A DNA stretch of 64,000 bases. Source: Talpa occidentalis. Lineage: Eukaryota > Chordata > Mammalia > Eulipotyphla > Talpidae. The stretch covers positions 15,275,314 through 15,339,313 of the forward strand of contig NW_023601543.1 of the NCBI RefSeq assembly GCF_014898055.3, read 5' to 3'. The notes below the pieces were generated by a model that searched no databases, was not told where the DNA came from, and saw only the letters and a list, made by a program, of their open reading frames with translations. Positions 25,511-37,970 of this stretch are shown here, piece after piece (within the stretch, counting starts at the first letter, position 1; every line of letters begins with the position of its first letter). Position numbers and translations under genes: made by a program.

Positions 25511-25892
25511 CTAAGTCAGAATTGCAGATTACCATTATTTTAAGTGGGAAAAAGATTATGCATCCCTGAGCCCCCAAATTGACATCCGCTTTGTTAAAAC
25601 ATCACCAAATTTCCATTAAAACAGACTCAAGTAGTTTAGTAATTAACATTACTTATCAATACAACCTAAGTAGAAGTTGGCAGTTTCTCCTTACAAATTA
25701 TAGTTCTTTACCTGTTATCCTTAAACTCTTTGTAGCTATTATACACTCAACATATAAAACTACCTTATATCCCCACATCTTAATTATTATTATGAAAAAG
25801 TACATCCTTCAAACTTTAATGCATAATACATACATACAAGTATGAACACAAACAACAAAAAAGAGAAATGAAATTAAAATGCATTTTAGGGG

Positions 25893-26320
25893 TGTACTAG
25901 TGCCCTTCAGCAACAGCTCACCAGGAATACAGCTTTAGTGGCACAAATTGGTTTTATTATCTGTTGCAAGGAGGAAGTTGCAAATCATGGAGAAGCACAG
26001 GATCTCACAGGGAGGTGAAATCAGAGAGAAGCTATTATAGGATCCGTTCTTTGGTTAGGTAGTTGGGGGAAAGCGAGGGTTCGTTCTATATTGACTTCTG
26101 TCAGAAATCAGATTCACTAATTCTAAGGCCGGCTGTGTCAATACAATTTACATGGAGGTTTGACTAGAGAAAGGAAAAAGCTGTAAGTAGCAGTTATTCA
26201 TTTTAGCTGAGAGGGGGCAGCGTTTGGAAGTTTGTTGGGATTGGGCCCAGGTGGGAGCACAGTGATCTTGATTTTGTGCTTAAGACAAAAACCATGAAGT
26301 GGCCTTTTTTGGTCTCACAG
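25893..26320 (-). repeat. Probable LTR of an old endogenous retrovirus-like element (minus)
   Basis: Read on the minus strand it ends in ...GCACTAGTACA, preceded by AATAAA ('gataataaaacc', + 25948-25958) at a distance suited to an R/U5 segment. The mid-part 'gttgcaaggaggaagttgcaaatcatgg' feels like a class III LTR. The 5' border and flanking duplication are not visible, so this is a weak call. Confidence 0.35.
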
Positions 26321-26322
26321 TC

Positions 26323-26589
26323 TCATGTTCTCAAACCTGGTCTGAAGCTAGTATTTGGTGAATTGTTAATGTCCAATAGAATTACGCGATCCAGGTTTTT
26401 GTACCAGGCCTCGGATTTCAGAAGCTGCCTTTTTCCTGCCCTTTCTCGGGCACCATGCTCAAGATGATCATTGCTAATAAACTGGTAAAGAAGGAATAGT
26501 CTAAGAGAACCTAACACAACATGTGCCAACCCTATAAATAGGAAGATCCACACAAGTGTCATTCCATTCATCGACTCATCTGCTTCCAA
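26323..26589 (-). other. Short frame with one strong hydrophobic segment, unassigned
   Basis: An 88-codon minus frame contains MTLVWIFLFIGLAHVVLGS followed by a charged tail (HLEHGARERAGKRQ). It has no ATG at its 5' end; the first Met is several codons in. It is upstream, in the same strand sense, of the LTR-like sequence at 25893-26320. It could be a decayed retroviral piece or chance. No functional claim is made. Confidence 0.25.
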
Positions 26590-28819
26590 GGTGTCAAATC
26601 CCTATTTATACATCCAAAGATATTTCTTCTAAGTTGAAATAGAGGTATTAAAGTAAACTAGTAAAGTTGAATTCTTGTAACCCGAATGGTCCATCTTCTC
26701 GGAGGAATATGCAGAAAAATATGTGGTGGATTATGGTGGAAAAAGCGAAATACAAAATGTAAATATCCATCCCTGGGGTCAAAATGGCAGGGTCACAGTA
26801 GGCATATTGAGCAAAAATGGCCTGGGTTTTTTGGGACTACCCCAAATTCAGGCCTAATTACTTGGGTCCAGCGCCATTCCTACTACATCTAGCAGGCCCT
26901 TGAATAACATTGTTCCATTAGATGTTGTGTAGTTGTGTCATGCTGATGAGCATCAAACGGCCCCACTGATGATGGATGATGTGACATTATCTGAGAACCT
27001 GCTTTCCATACACACCTTTTGGTTAAAGTTGTGGTTTCCAGGAACCAGTGGATGGTAATTGGGGACTTCATGTCCTCCAATCCTGACCCTGGGTCAGAAC
27101 GCAAACAAGTTCTTTCAAGATGGAAGGGACTCCTGGCTTTGGCATCCTAAGCTGTTTGCTCCAGAACAGTGGCCCTTGACCGCCACTGCTGCCATTGCTG
27201 GCTTGGACTGCACCGCCATCCCTGGCTTTGACTGTGCGGATGTGCCGGTGGCGAGCACTGCCGCCACCGCCTCCTGGCCCCTCAGCGGGAACCCCACCAG
27301 GACATCAGCCTGCAAAGGTGCTCCGGGAAAAACTGGTCTGGAATTCACTGGTGTCCTGTTGAAGCATTAACTAACTTCTTCAGGACACCAGAAGTGCTGG
27401 GGTGGGAAGGGTTGCTGGGTTTGCCGCCTAACTGATCCAGTCCTTCTGCTCGGACTAGCATGAGGCTGTCAAGTATGAGGCAGGGCCTGGCCTACCGCTG
27501 CCATCTCTTTTTACTCTCATAGTGATTTGATTTCAGAAGTGTTGCCTTTTCTGCCACCGGGCCTTGGTTAGGCCCTCTTTCCACCCTGACAAATGTTACT
27601 AACTTTTTTCATTTAAAAATGTATTAGTCATTCATTCTTTCATCATTTAATTGGACCTCAAGTTAAACCCTTGGGAGAAGAGGTTTTGGGCCTGACCCCT
27701 TCTCTGACAGAAAACCCTTCACGCTTTGCATCCTTCAGGGCTTTCTTTCCGTCCCCATTGATCTGTGTGTATTTCTTCCTTTCATTGTCTTTGTCTCCCT
27801 CATTGACTCTGTGTCTCTCATCTCGTTACTCACCTTCACCTGCTCTTACACTCAAACCTAATTTAAACAGCCCCCTCCTTGGGCATTCTGGTAACTCACT
27901 CTGACTACCTAAGTAATTTCTTACATTTAAGACATTGTAAGGACACCTGCCAGCAGGAAGCCAGGTTTCATGATGTCTCTCTCAGTGTCCCCATCGCTGT
28001 CACTCCCACCAGCATTCTGCTTCTCTACTTGTCTATGGCCTTAATGGATAGCATCCTGATTTTGTTTCTTGGAACCCCAGGCTGCGGCAATACACTTGGC
28101 TTTTGTTGATCCTTTGCCTTGCCGTGATACTTCACTGAGCCTTCACTTCCTCAGGGAGGTTTTGGTAAAAGCTTTAGCTGTCATTTCTAACCCTTGCAGC
28201 CTCCAGATTTTTTGAGAGGGAGAATCACAAGGGTACAGATCATCTGCAGCACGGCCCGCTGTAGGTAAGTGGTTTGACAGACGTGGCTGCACCTGGGTCG
28301 GGGAGGCCTGTGGCTGGAGGTTGAGGGAAAGCGATCAGAAAGTCGGCGGCGCAAGCAGTCGAGCATGCAGGCGGGCCGACTGTGATGTCTGTACTCACTT
28401 CTGTGTTTAACTGCTGCCACTGTGTCCAACCGGAGCTCCTTCCAGTCTCATTTCCTGCCAGGTAAGGACTCACTGCTACCTGCATCAGTCTTTTTGTGTT
28501 TCCTAACTCAAAAGTCTTAAGACTAGGAATCTGATTGGCTGGCAACGGGTATCTTTTTGTGTCAAGCCAAGTCCAGGGTTGCTGGCTGGCCTATGGATTT
28601 TCAGCTTGTGTCTTGTGGGTCTACACTGAGTCTTGTTGGCTGTGGTCAGTGAAAGGCTGAGCCATGTGGCACGCAGGTTGACTGTGGGGCAGCAAGGGCT
28701 GAGTAGTCAAAGGGTCTGGGGCTTGGCAGACAGTGATGGACATTTTGAGGACAGTGTATTGACTGGCAGGGTTGATTTTCAGGTATAACCTGCCATATTG
28801 GTTATTTTCAATAATAGGG
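26590..28819. other. Intergenic sequence with G+C-rich patches
   Basis: 27120-27360 and 28180-28460 are noticeably G+C-rich for this window and hold overlapping short frames on both strands. I found no domain, splice pattern or named repeat. 26890-27060 looks like an old dispersed repeat of unknown name. Confidence 0.45.
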
Positions 28820-29250
28820 TGTTGTAATGGCAGGATAACACAGTGCAGGTTTTCTGTGACTCGAGCAGACGGGTAAAGGAGGAGAGAGAGAGTCCTCGGT
28901 GGCTTTTCAGGCTTTTATTGGGATTTACCAGTTTCAAGGCAGGCAGGGGTGCTGGGGGACCGGAAGGCTGGCAGGCCTCCCAGCCCCCAGCAAGCCTTCA
29001 CTCTATCTGGGCTCTCCAGCCTTCTCTTGTGTTCTCTCTCTACTCTTCTCATGGTTCTGTTTCTCGTGGTTCTTCTCTCTGCTCGACATCTCTGCTTCTC
29101 TTGTGGTTCTTCTGGTATCCCCATGATGCTGCCCTTATAAGTCTAGTCTTAGCCCAGGTGAATCCCATCTACACATGCCCACACCCTACTCCAGGTGCCC
29201 GCCATCAGGCTTGCATTTGGGACCACAGGGTTCCCTCCTCTATCCTAACA
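28820..29250 (-). mobile_element. Solo LTR of an endogenous retrovirus
   Basis: On the minus strand a 431-bp unit starts TGTTAGGATAG and ends CTGCCATTACAACA, the TG...CA form of an LTR. A TATA-like CTTATAAG lies near 29133-29141 and an AATAAA at + 28914-28919, about 95 bp from the 3' end, giving a plausible U3-R-U5 order. The flanking bases AGGG (28816-28819) and CGGG (29251-29254) could be a 4-bp duplication with one change, as in gammaretrovirus-like class I elements. No internal viral genes adjoin it. A 192-codon + frame across it is antisense noise. Confidence 0.75.
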
Positions 29251-29372
29251 CGGGAGGGCAGAAAAGCCTGCTATCATTTACTTACCCTACAGGTGCTATT
29301 TAACATAAAATTAAAATACAATATACCTGAAAATGTTTTACTTAGAGATACTGAATATCTCTTAGTGATTGG

Positions 29373-29671
29373 TAAATTGTTTCTTTTTTTTTTAAAGATT
29401 TATTTTTATTTATGCATATGAGACCTGGGGTACAGGCCAGAGATGCAGGGGTGAGAGGATTCACTAGAGACATAGTGGGGAACAGAACAGGCAGACTGAC
29501 TGAAATACACTGCTGAGGGGAGCTGCGGGGGAGACAGGAGAGGTCTGCTGGGCCATGTGGGTTTCTCTCTGGCCAACTGGGGATCGAACTCGTGTTGCAG
29601 AGGCTGCGTATTGCTTCATAGTGCTGTGCTTAACCCCTTGCGCCACCAGGGAGGCCCTTAAATTGTTACTT
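29373..29671 (-). mobile_element. tRNA-derived SINE, type A
   Basis: The body at 29386-29658 is in minus orientation, with a T-tail, 'cctggggtacaggccagag', 'acactgctgaggggagctgc' and head 'caccagggaggccc'. The duplication TAAATTGTT(T/A)CTTT lies at 29373 onward and 29659 onward with one mismatch. Confidence 0.9.
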
Positions 29672-30825
29672 TCTGGAAGGCCCTAAGTGGCTCCCCTTTC
29701 CCCAGCAGACATGCTCCCTCCCTGGAAGCCCCATGATCATCTTACTACCCAGCACTAAAGAGTCCATTTGTGGCCTAGCAGAGGACTCAGAGTTCTGTTT
29801 CAGTCACTTCTGTGACTTGCATGAAAGAGGATCCAAAACCTATGTTCCTGAAGACATGTACAATATTTTCTATTTGTACTTCCATTTGTTTAGTTGTAAA
29901 TAATGTATTCCATAGTTTGGGTGATATTTTCTAAAGTGATTTCAGCATGTGTTTCTATACATTTTGCATTTTTTAACACTCAGTTTATTTCTGTGATAAA
30001 AGAAGAAATCACGTCTTTAAAAATGGATTTTTAAAATGATAATCTTTCCTCAAGTTCACTCTTTTCTTGCCAGAAAAAGAAATTTTGATTTTCTGTAGGT
30101 TATTCCAGTAAAACTGACCTATGAGTGAGGGGGAAAATCCCCTTTCCTTTAGAGAAAAGAACTGATTTCATAGCAGAAACAAATTCATTAGAATCTCCTA
30201 CAGGGCTGTAATGGAAAACCACCTCAAAACAAACATTGTTGAATGTTTTCATTCCCAGTAGAGATTTGGCATGATGTATAGTGTCTGGGTATAGTGCTAT
30301 GCAATGGCTGATCCAGGGATTGAATAAACAACAGGATCCTGAAATGAACATATGTTCATAGAACATATGAGGTCTTGAAATAAGCTAGAATTCATCAACC
30401 GATAGTAAAATGTGTAGGATGCAAAGTATTGCCCAGAACTTCCACAGAACACAATTACATTTGGTATATTTTTCAGCAGTTGTAATGTATTTGCTGAAAA
30501 GGAACTGCATTATGTAGTTCAGACGTAAAGAATACAGACTTTGAAAAATGCAAAGGGAGCCAGGAGAATTATTCAAGAATTGTCTCCTTTTACTAACCCC
30601 TTTAATGTATAAAGTAATAAAAATGTCCCACTCAGATTTATTAAGATAGGAAGTATGACTCTAAAGCAACAAGTCTACTTTTGTATGACTTGTGGAATGT
30701 GGGTCATTACTTTAGAGTCGTAAACAATGGTTATTCCACTTTGGGGAATGAAGTAGTCTATTGAATAGCCATTGGACTAGATGTCAGGAAACTTACACCC
30801 AACTTCCCACACTCCTGCTGGGCTT
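29672..30825. other. Intergenic sequence, nothing identified
   Basis: AT-rich, with several short minus-strand frames lacking any recognisable domain. Confidence 0.55.
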
Positions 30826-31405
30826 TAGAGATAAAGGCCAGGTATGTTGGTATGGTGGATGGAGCACTGGTTTGGGGAATCAAAGTCATCTGGGATTTAG
30901 TTCTAATTTCTCCCATGTGAGCTCAACACATGAACCTCTGTGATCGCTCATTGCCCATCTGTAATGAGAGGGTGATATGCTCAGGGCTGACATTCAGCTG
31001 ATAGCAGCATGGACATAGCAGTTGTTTGTACCTGTGTCAGTGTCCACTCTGATTGGGTCAGTGTCCACTCTGATTGGTTGTTAAATATTTTGACTATCAT
31101 TCCTAATAAGACTTAAAGAGATGAAGGCCAGGAATGTTGGTATGGTGGATGGAGCACTGGTTTGGGGAATCAAAGTCATCTGGGATTTAGTTCTAGCTTC
31201 TCCCATGTGAACTCAACACATGAACCTCTGTGATCGCTCATTGCCCATCTGTAATGAGGGGGTGATATGCTCAGGGCTGACATTCAGCTGATAGCAGCAT
31301 GGACATAGCAGTTGTTTGTCCCTGCGTCAGTGTCCACTCTGATTGGGTCAGTGTCCACTCTGATTGGTTATTAAATATTTTGACTATCATTCCTAATAAG
31401 ACTTA
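30826..31405 (+). repeat. Tandem duplication, two 290-bp units, within a MIR-like element
   Basis: Unit 1 (about 30826-31115) and unit 2 (about 31116-31405) match over 290 bp with about nine substitutions by eye. Each carries the same inner 21-bp tandem repeat GTCAGTGTCCACTCTGATTGG (31036-31056 and 31057-31077 in unit 1). The unit includes a MIR-like core ('atggagcactggtttggg', 'atgaacctctgtgatcg'), whose 3' side continues after unit 2 to about 31500. Confidence 0.9.
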
Positions 31406-33639
31406 ATGGGTAGGGTTATTGGGAGCATAAAATGAAATAATACATGTGAAGTTCCTGACAAACAGTTACCACTTATGAAGTATTAGTTTTAATTCCTCCT
31501 GGTTTTTCTGTACAACTTAAAAAATGTTTTTCAATTTACATTAGGGGGGATAAAAATGCCTGACACTTGTTTTTACTGTGATGTTTAGAGGTGAAGGGGA
31601 TTGTTTATATGTTATATTTACTCAGGGTTCATTAAACAAGAGAGTCTGCTCTCTGCCAGACACTGAGACATGCTGAAAGTAAAATGATGAATAATGCACA
31701 GCCCCTCCCCTTGATTAATTCACAGTCTAGGAGGAACATTAGTTGAGTAAACTCTGATTTCAATCCAAATAACTGTAAAAGTGGGTATGAACTTATCAGA
31801 TGCTTTTGTGCAAATTTAATTAGGCAAGTACAGCCTGGTTTGGGCAGACTTGACCTTCCAAGTGTTCCATCATCTGGGTATCTTTGCGCAGTGCACAACC
31901 TGCATGACTACACACAGTGGCCCTGGGAGCTGTTATGACAGAGGTATATGCCCAGTGCTATGGGTCTGCAGTGGTGGGAGGCACAGTATCTTGCTGTGTA
32001 AATGGTATTTTTTCCTACCAGATAATGTATTTGAACTCATTTTAAAGAAAGGGAGACCAATGTAAGTCATATTTACAACTTCTCTAAGTAGAGTTTACCA
32101 TCACTACAATTAAATATTAAAAGTACTTTATGTGTAAATTGATGTTTCTCCATTGTTCTTGATAGATAGTATGCATCCTGTCATAAAATTTCCATTTATA
32201 TTAAAAAATACTTTTGATTGATGAGGATACACTGTCCTCTAAAGTTAATTATTTGAGGTCATCTAGTGCTTTTCCAACCGGCCCTGAGGCTAGACAAAGA
32301 CCATTGATCAAAAGAGGCTAGAACATTCAGTGAGATTTTATTTTAACAAGAGAATGTGAACCTTTTATCACTAAATTATGAATCTGTGTTTGTTTCATAG
32401 AGCATTAAATCATAGGCTTTTAGAGTGTGGAGATCTTTGGAGACCTTTGAGTCTAATTGCTTCATATCCAAATGACTTTATTTTTTATTCTAAAAATGCT
32501 GCATGCTCATTATTTAAAAATTCAGGCAAATTAAAAAGTGGAAAGCTTAAACCACCTCAGTTGCCACCAGCAGCATACAGCCGCCATTGATACGAAGTTA
32601 GCTGACTAGATATCTTATTGCACACATATAGATGTGTGATAGACAAGTAAAGCCAATATTTGATGAAACTTAGATCAAATTATATATATTAATGAAAATT
32701 ATTCAGTTTATTTTTAGTAAAATTTACTGTAATAAAAAGAAAATGAGGTCACACAGGAGAGACTACACTTGGGAGAAATATGTATTCATCATAAAACATC
32801 AGTTTCTAATAGATGCTTCTAGGGGAAAAACTGATGAAAAACATTAAGGTGTTGGGGCTAGTATATTCTATTTTTTCTCATTTTAATTTTAATAATATTG
32901 ACTTACTGCTATGAAAGATGAAGACATTGTGTATATATTTTGTTCTCCCCTTCCAATTTTTGTTTTATAAAATAGTATATAACATCGTCAAGGTTTATAA
33001 CACTTACTTCATGTTCTAGGAATGGATTAGAATTTGTGTTTGTCTGCCAGTTAAAGAGACTGACTCTAGTGACCAAGACACTGCTAAGAGTGTAGTCTCT
33101 CACCTGAAAGAAGACTGAAAGTAGGCATCAAGGCATTTGTCAGGATGCCATGAACTCACTAGGAACCCAGTTTATTCTATCTTCCTGCTTTGCCATGTTT
33201 AGTAGGTGACTTTCATCCTCATTGTTACAAGGTGGCTGCTGGCGTTCTAGCCATCATGTCTATATTCCAGGCAAGAAGTGGAAAAAGGAGAGAGAGGTCA
33301 AAACACTCTTCCAGGAGCCACAAGTGCCATTTGTATGTTATTGCCTGTCTCCCCCTATCCATACATACATATCTTCAGAGGAGACTGAGGTGTGTAGTTT
33401 TTCCCCCTGATCACATTGCCTAAGGTGCGAACTCCCTGTAATATCAATTTCCATAGCTTATATTTACATGGACCTAATGTGTGGAACACCATCCATGTTG
33501 CCAAAGAATACCTATTTGTAAGATTTTTATTTTGCTTATCTCTTGTCTGGATGTATTTTATCTCCCTCCCTTCTTTGTCCCACGCTTCCTTTGTGTCCTG
33601 TTTAAGAAGTTTTCTATCTTTAGTTATGAAGATGTTCTC
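31406..33639. other. Intergenic sequence, nothing firmly identified
   Basis: 31406-31500 holds the 3' remainder of the MIR-like element ('gcataaaatgaaataatacatgtgaag', diverged). The rest shows no gene or named repeat. Confidence 0.5.
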
Positions 33640-35740
33640 CTATTTCTAATTCTAATTTATTTTTTTTTCCTTTTCACATTTACGCCTTTAGTACATCTTA
33701 GAGTTTATGTTTGTGTATGTTGTGAGGGATCTAGTTTTATTTTCCCCAATATTTGGGGATGACAAATTTACCCAGCACCATTTATTGACCAGTACTTCCC
33801 TACTAATTAGGTACTGATCATATTATAATTTATGGGAACTTGGTTATGTATCCAGTTCCCATATGTAGGTGAATCTGTTTCTAGTCACTCTAATCTGAAC
33901 CACTGACCTATTTCAGGCTTCAGTGTACTATGTCCCTCAGGCGAAATCAGGACTGCAGTTACTGCTCAAGTTGGCTAGTAATGTAAGTGATGAAGACAAA
34001 ATACCCTCATATTGCCAACCTGCCTCCGCTGCCTGTCTCACCCTCTAGTGGCCACATCTCTCTGATACCCAGGGCCTGCTCTGGTCTCTGCCTACTTGGA
34101 GGCTCTGCTGTTGGCAAGTGCTAGCATGGAGCAGTAGTGTCTCAATCTGAAAGTTGGGAACTTAGTGAGTCACCTTCACCTCTTGCCCTACTCAAGTTAA
34201 AATGGCCAAACTTTCTGGAAAAAAAGAAGGGTGTGCTGGGGTCCAGGTGTTGCTGAAACTGTGCAGGCTGCCTCCTTCCCATCATCCAAGACCACCAGGC
34301 CTTTCTTCTTCAGATAGAGACCAACTATCCCAGATTTCTGGAGATGGAGAGGATTTACCAGGGACGGGACTTTCAGGGCTAACACAAGGCAAGTCACAGG
34401 CAAATCAGGACGGTTGATCAACCCTCCATACCCTCTAGCTGGTCGCTCTTCATTTGCAGAATTTCTCCAACAGAGGACCCAAACCTTTCTCCCCACCTGG
34501 AATAGTCCACCTCAGGCAAATGGGGTAGGAGGTCGTGTCTTATTATCTAAGTACTTACACAATATCCTCAGTTTTGCCTCAGCATGAAAAGCCTAAACCT
34601 TTATATAGAAAAAGTTTGCCAATCTCTGATCTATTTCATTATTTTTGTGCTAATATCACATTGTTTCAAAATTAATATAGTTTTATATTATATTGATATC
34701 TGGTAGGAACAATCACCCCTCCTTCTTCTCAAAAGGTTCTTAGCCACCCTTGGCCTATTACTCTTCCTTATTAAGTTTAGAATCAACTTGTCAAGTGTGT
34801 GAAATAAAACCTGTTTAGAAATTTGTTTGGAATAGAATCAAACAATAATTTTCTCCATTGTGTTTCCATACATATTTGGTTAATTTTATTCATAAATATG
34901 GTTTTTGTTTCCATTTTGAGTGATATTTAGAAAAATATGGTATACTTTCTAACTGATGATTGCTGATACATTGAATTTTGTATGTTTATTTAATATCCAT
35001 AAACATTGCCAAATAGTGCAAATTCTCTAGGTTTTCCCTGTAGTTTATCATATCATTTGCAAATAATGGCAATTTTCTTTCTTTAAATTATCCTCTCTCA
35101 TTTCTCTAATTTTACTGTCCTGAAAAGTACTTCCAGTCTTGGAATATAAAGAATGATAAGGATCTTCTGATTCTAAAGAATTTAATTCTAATATTTCACC
35201 ATTTAAGAGTGTTTATTGAAAGTTTTTGATAGTTGCCTTTTGTCAAGTTTAGAAAGTTTCTTTTTGTTCTAAGTTAACTATTTTTTCTTTTTATATAATC
35301 ATGGGGATCAGTGTTGAATTTATCAAATACTTTTTCTGAAGCTAATGAGTTTTGATGAATTTTCTTCTTTGGTGGATTTCTCAGTTATTTTCTATTGTTT
35401 CCAGGTCTCTATTCAGCTGTGTCTAGTCTGTACTTTTACTTCTCTATTCAGTTTTTTTAATTTCAATGACTATGTGTTTTATTTCTATAAGTTCTTTTTG
35501 CTTCTTCAAATTCTTCTTTTTCCTTAGAAATTTACTCTTAACTTTTTATAATATTAAACATACCAATTTTATAATCTTCAACTGCTTTTTCTTGTGTGCA
35601 GTTTTTGAAATGATGATTCTGCTGTTTGTTTATTGTGACAGCTGGCTCTTCCTCACAGTGGTTAATTTCCTCATGTGGTCTCTATGTTTTTATTGCAAAC
35701 TTCGAGCTGTCTTTTCTATGCGGGGGTTCCATACCCCCTA
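33640..35740 (-). repeat. Old L1, minus orientation, split by a DNA transposon
   Basis: 33640-33911 ('agggatctagttttattttcccc', 'cccagcaccatttattga') and 34627-35740 ('tgctaatatcacattgtttca', 'gaatcaacttgtcaagtg', 'tttgcaaataatggcaattttc') are successive parts of reversed L1 ORF2, in the order expected for one minus-strand copy. The gap is a hAT-like insertion with an 8-bp duplication. No open reverse-transcriptase frame survives. Confidence 0.7.
33912..34626 (+). mobile_element. hAT-like DNA transposon inserted in the L1
   Basis: The right end 'tagaaaaagtttgccaatctc' is the typical hAT-Charlie terminus. An 8-bp direct repeat TGA(C/T)CTAT flanks the insert at 33904-33911 and 34627-34634, the expected hAT duplication length. 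The left end is eroded. The inside is G+C-richer and has no transposase frame. Confidence 0.6.
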
Positions 35741-37200
35741 GGATATAGAAGTATCACTACACAATAGGTTTTGATTCTGCAGGAATCTGACCATTTCTGG
35801 ACCAAGTTTTGTGTTAATTTATTGTCTTATTCTATGTAATAATGTAGATAGAGACACTCCTAAATAGAAATGTGTCAGACTTAAGAGTATGCCTTCTTAT
35901 GGAAAACTTTATTTTCAATCCATATCCTCCTGAGTATAGCCCAGAGTGTCGTTATTGTTACCCTGAAATCATGTGTGAAAGAGTCCTATTCTTCTTTACA
36001 CAAAATGAGTAGATTTTGAGAATCCTACTTTTAAATAGGAGTCTCAATTCTGACATTCTGTTTTGTGTTAGTCCAAGACGGAGCACTAATTCTCTCCATC
36101 TATGTTCAACTAATAGCATCCCCACTTCAAATAAACTCAATGCAACATACATCAGGTTCAAAGTGTATCTCTTTACCAATTGTTTATTTACAACAGGGTC
36201 CACTTATATTTCTTCAAAATAGTCTGTCATGTATTGCACTGATGTGGTTTAATTTGTAAAAATTAAGCCCACATAAAACTTTGCATAGTACTCAGCTAGT
36301 ATTGAATGAATGAGTGACTGAATGAATGAATGAATGTAGAACTGACTACTGTAGCATGAAATTGAAAATGCCATTTTATAAAAACCTATAGGATAAAAAG
36401 TTTCGATACATATTAACAATAGTAAGTTGGAAAATCTTAAGTGAAAGGGGAAACTATTAAATAGAAACCATAATGAGTTGCCAAAAAGCCAATGATTGGC
36501 ACTTAGGATAGAATAGTTCATTATGGTGAAGCTAAATATAAAACTGCTTCCTGAATATTCAGCCTGTGAAAAATCATTCTGCTGGTTTGTGGTGATCTTG
36601 GAAGTTAATTTAAACTTCACATGGGGCTATATATTAAATAAAAGACATCTTTATGGCATGTGTACAATTCAGCAATTGATGCATACTCCATTTCTTGAGC
36701 TACAGTGGAGTTTACCAGTGTTAGAAGGGTCAAGTGATTTTTCTTACAAAGAGAAAGGACTGCAAGAAAGATAAAAGGATGTTTAGAAAAAGCAGGAAGG
36801 GAACATAAAGGGAAGAGTAATATGTTCCAAATCTTTAAAATGTAGAAATGGGGAGGGGAAGCCATTTTGAGTGCTTGTTATGTTCTGCAACATTGTGTTA
36901 TATTTTTTAATAACAAAGGGGAGATCAGCTTAAGATTTCCTTAATGTACATCAAAACCAATGGTTTATAAACTACATAAAGCATCTTTGAATACAAGGCA
37001 GAACAAAAACTGGGACAATGCTATTTTTCTTTCTTTGGATAAATGAGGCTTAGTGTTGGCATCCCATGGGTTTTATATTAGCACAATGGTGGAAACAAAG
37101 TTCTACATTTACAAGGTAGGAAGGACAAATGGAATTTAATCCACAACTATATTGTGTCTCATTTAGAAATGTATAGTCTGATTTTTTCAGCATAGTCAGA
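35741..37200. other. Intergenic sequence with a GAAT microsatellite
   Basis: An interrupted (GAAT)n tract lies at 36302-36337. Frames of up to 123 codons (36249-36620, minus) are AT-rich and featureless. No named repeat was identified. Confidence 0.5.
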
Positions 37201-37429
37201 GTTGTGCAATGACCACCACAATGTAATTTTAGAATTTAGATTCTCCCTAAAAGAAACCTCATATCCATTAAGTCATTTCTTAGTTCCCCCTTCCGTTGCC
37301 TTAGCCCTAAGCAATCACTCATCCACTTTTTTTGTCCTTATAAATATGTTTGCTCTGGAAATTTCATATAACTGGAATTGTAGTAGCACGTGGTCCAATG
37401 TGACTGTTCTTTCATTTGAGAAAATATTT

Positions 37430-37625
37430 GGAAAAATATTTTCTTTTTTTCTTTTATATATTTTTACATCATTTTTCATTTTTGTACAATGTATGCATTT
37501 TCATCTTGGTTATAGTCCCGGTAAAATTCCCACCATACTTGTTTTGATCCTACTCCCTTATCCCCACTATAGTGTGTCTCTGGTTTATAGTTGCCTGTTG
37601 ATTTTGATTTTGGAAAAATATTTTC
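37430..37625 (-). mobile_element. Very short 5'-truncated younger L1 with 14-bp TSD
   Basis: A 168-bp reversed L1 3'UTR (37444-37611; 'gtacaatgtatgcattttcat', 'gtgtctctggtttatagttgc') is flanked by the perfect duplication GGAAAAATATTTTC at 37430-37443 and 37612-37625. Confidence 0.88.
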
Positions 37626-37970
37626 AAAGTTGATCCATGTTGTAGGGCGTGTACCTGTAGTTCATTCTCTTTCTATGATTGAGTAGTATTCCATTGTATG
37701 TATATGCTATATATTATCTACCCTTTCATGAGTTGATGGACAATTAAATTGTTTCTAATTTTGGGCTATATGAATAATGCCACTATGAACATTTCTTTGC
37801 AAATGTATGTATATGTTTTGGTTTATCTTGGGTATGTTAACGAATGGGGGAATTGCTGCGTCCTATGGTAACTACATTTAAACATTTGAGGAATTGTAGG
37901 GGTTTTCATTACAGCTGCACCAATTTGTATTCTCTCCAGAAATGTATGGGGATCCCTTTTTCTCCACATC

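Noticed and set aside
28843..29421. 192-codon open frame on the + strand
   Set aside because: It lies antisense across the solo LTR and into a SINE tail; no domain or coding bias.
37202..37633. 143-codon open frame on the + strand
   Set aside because: It is T-rich reversed L1, crossing the border of a younger L1 insertion.
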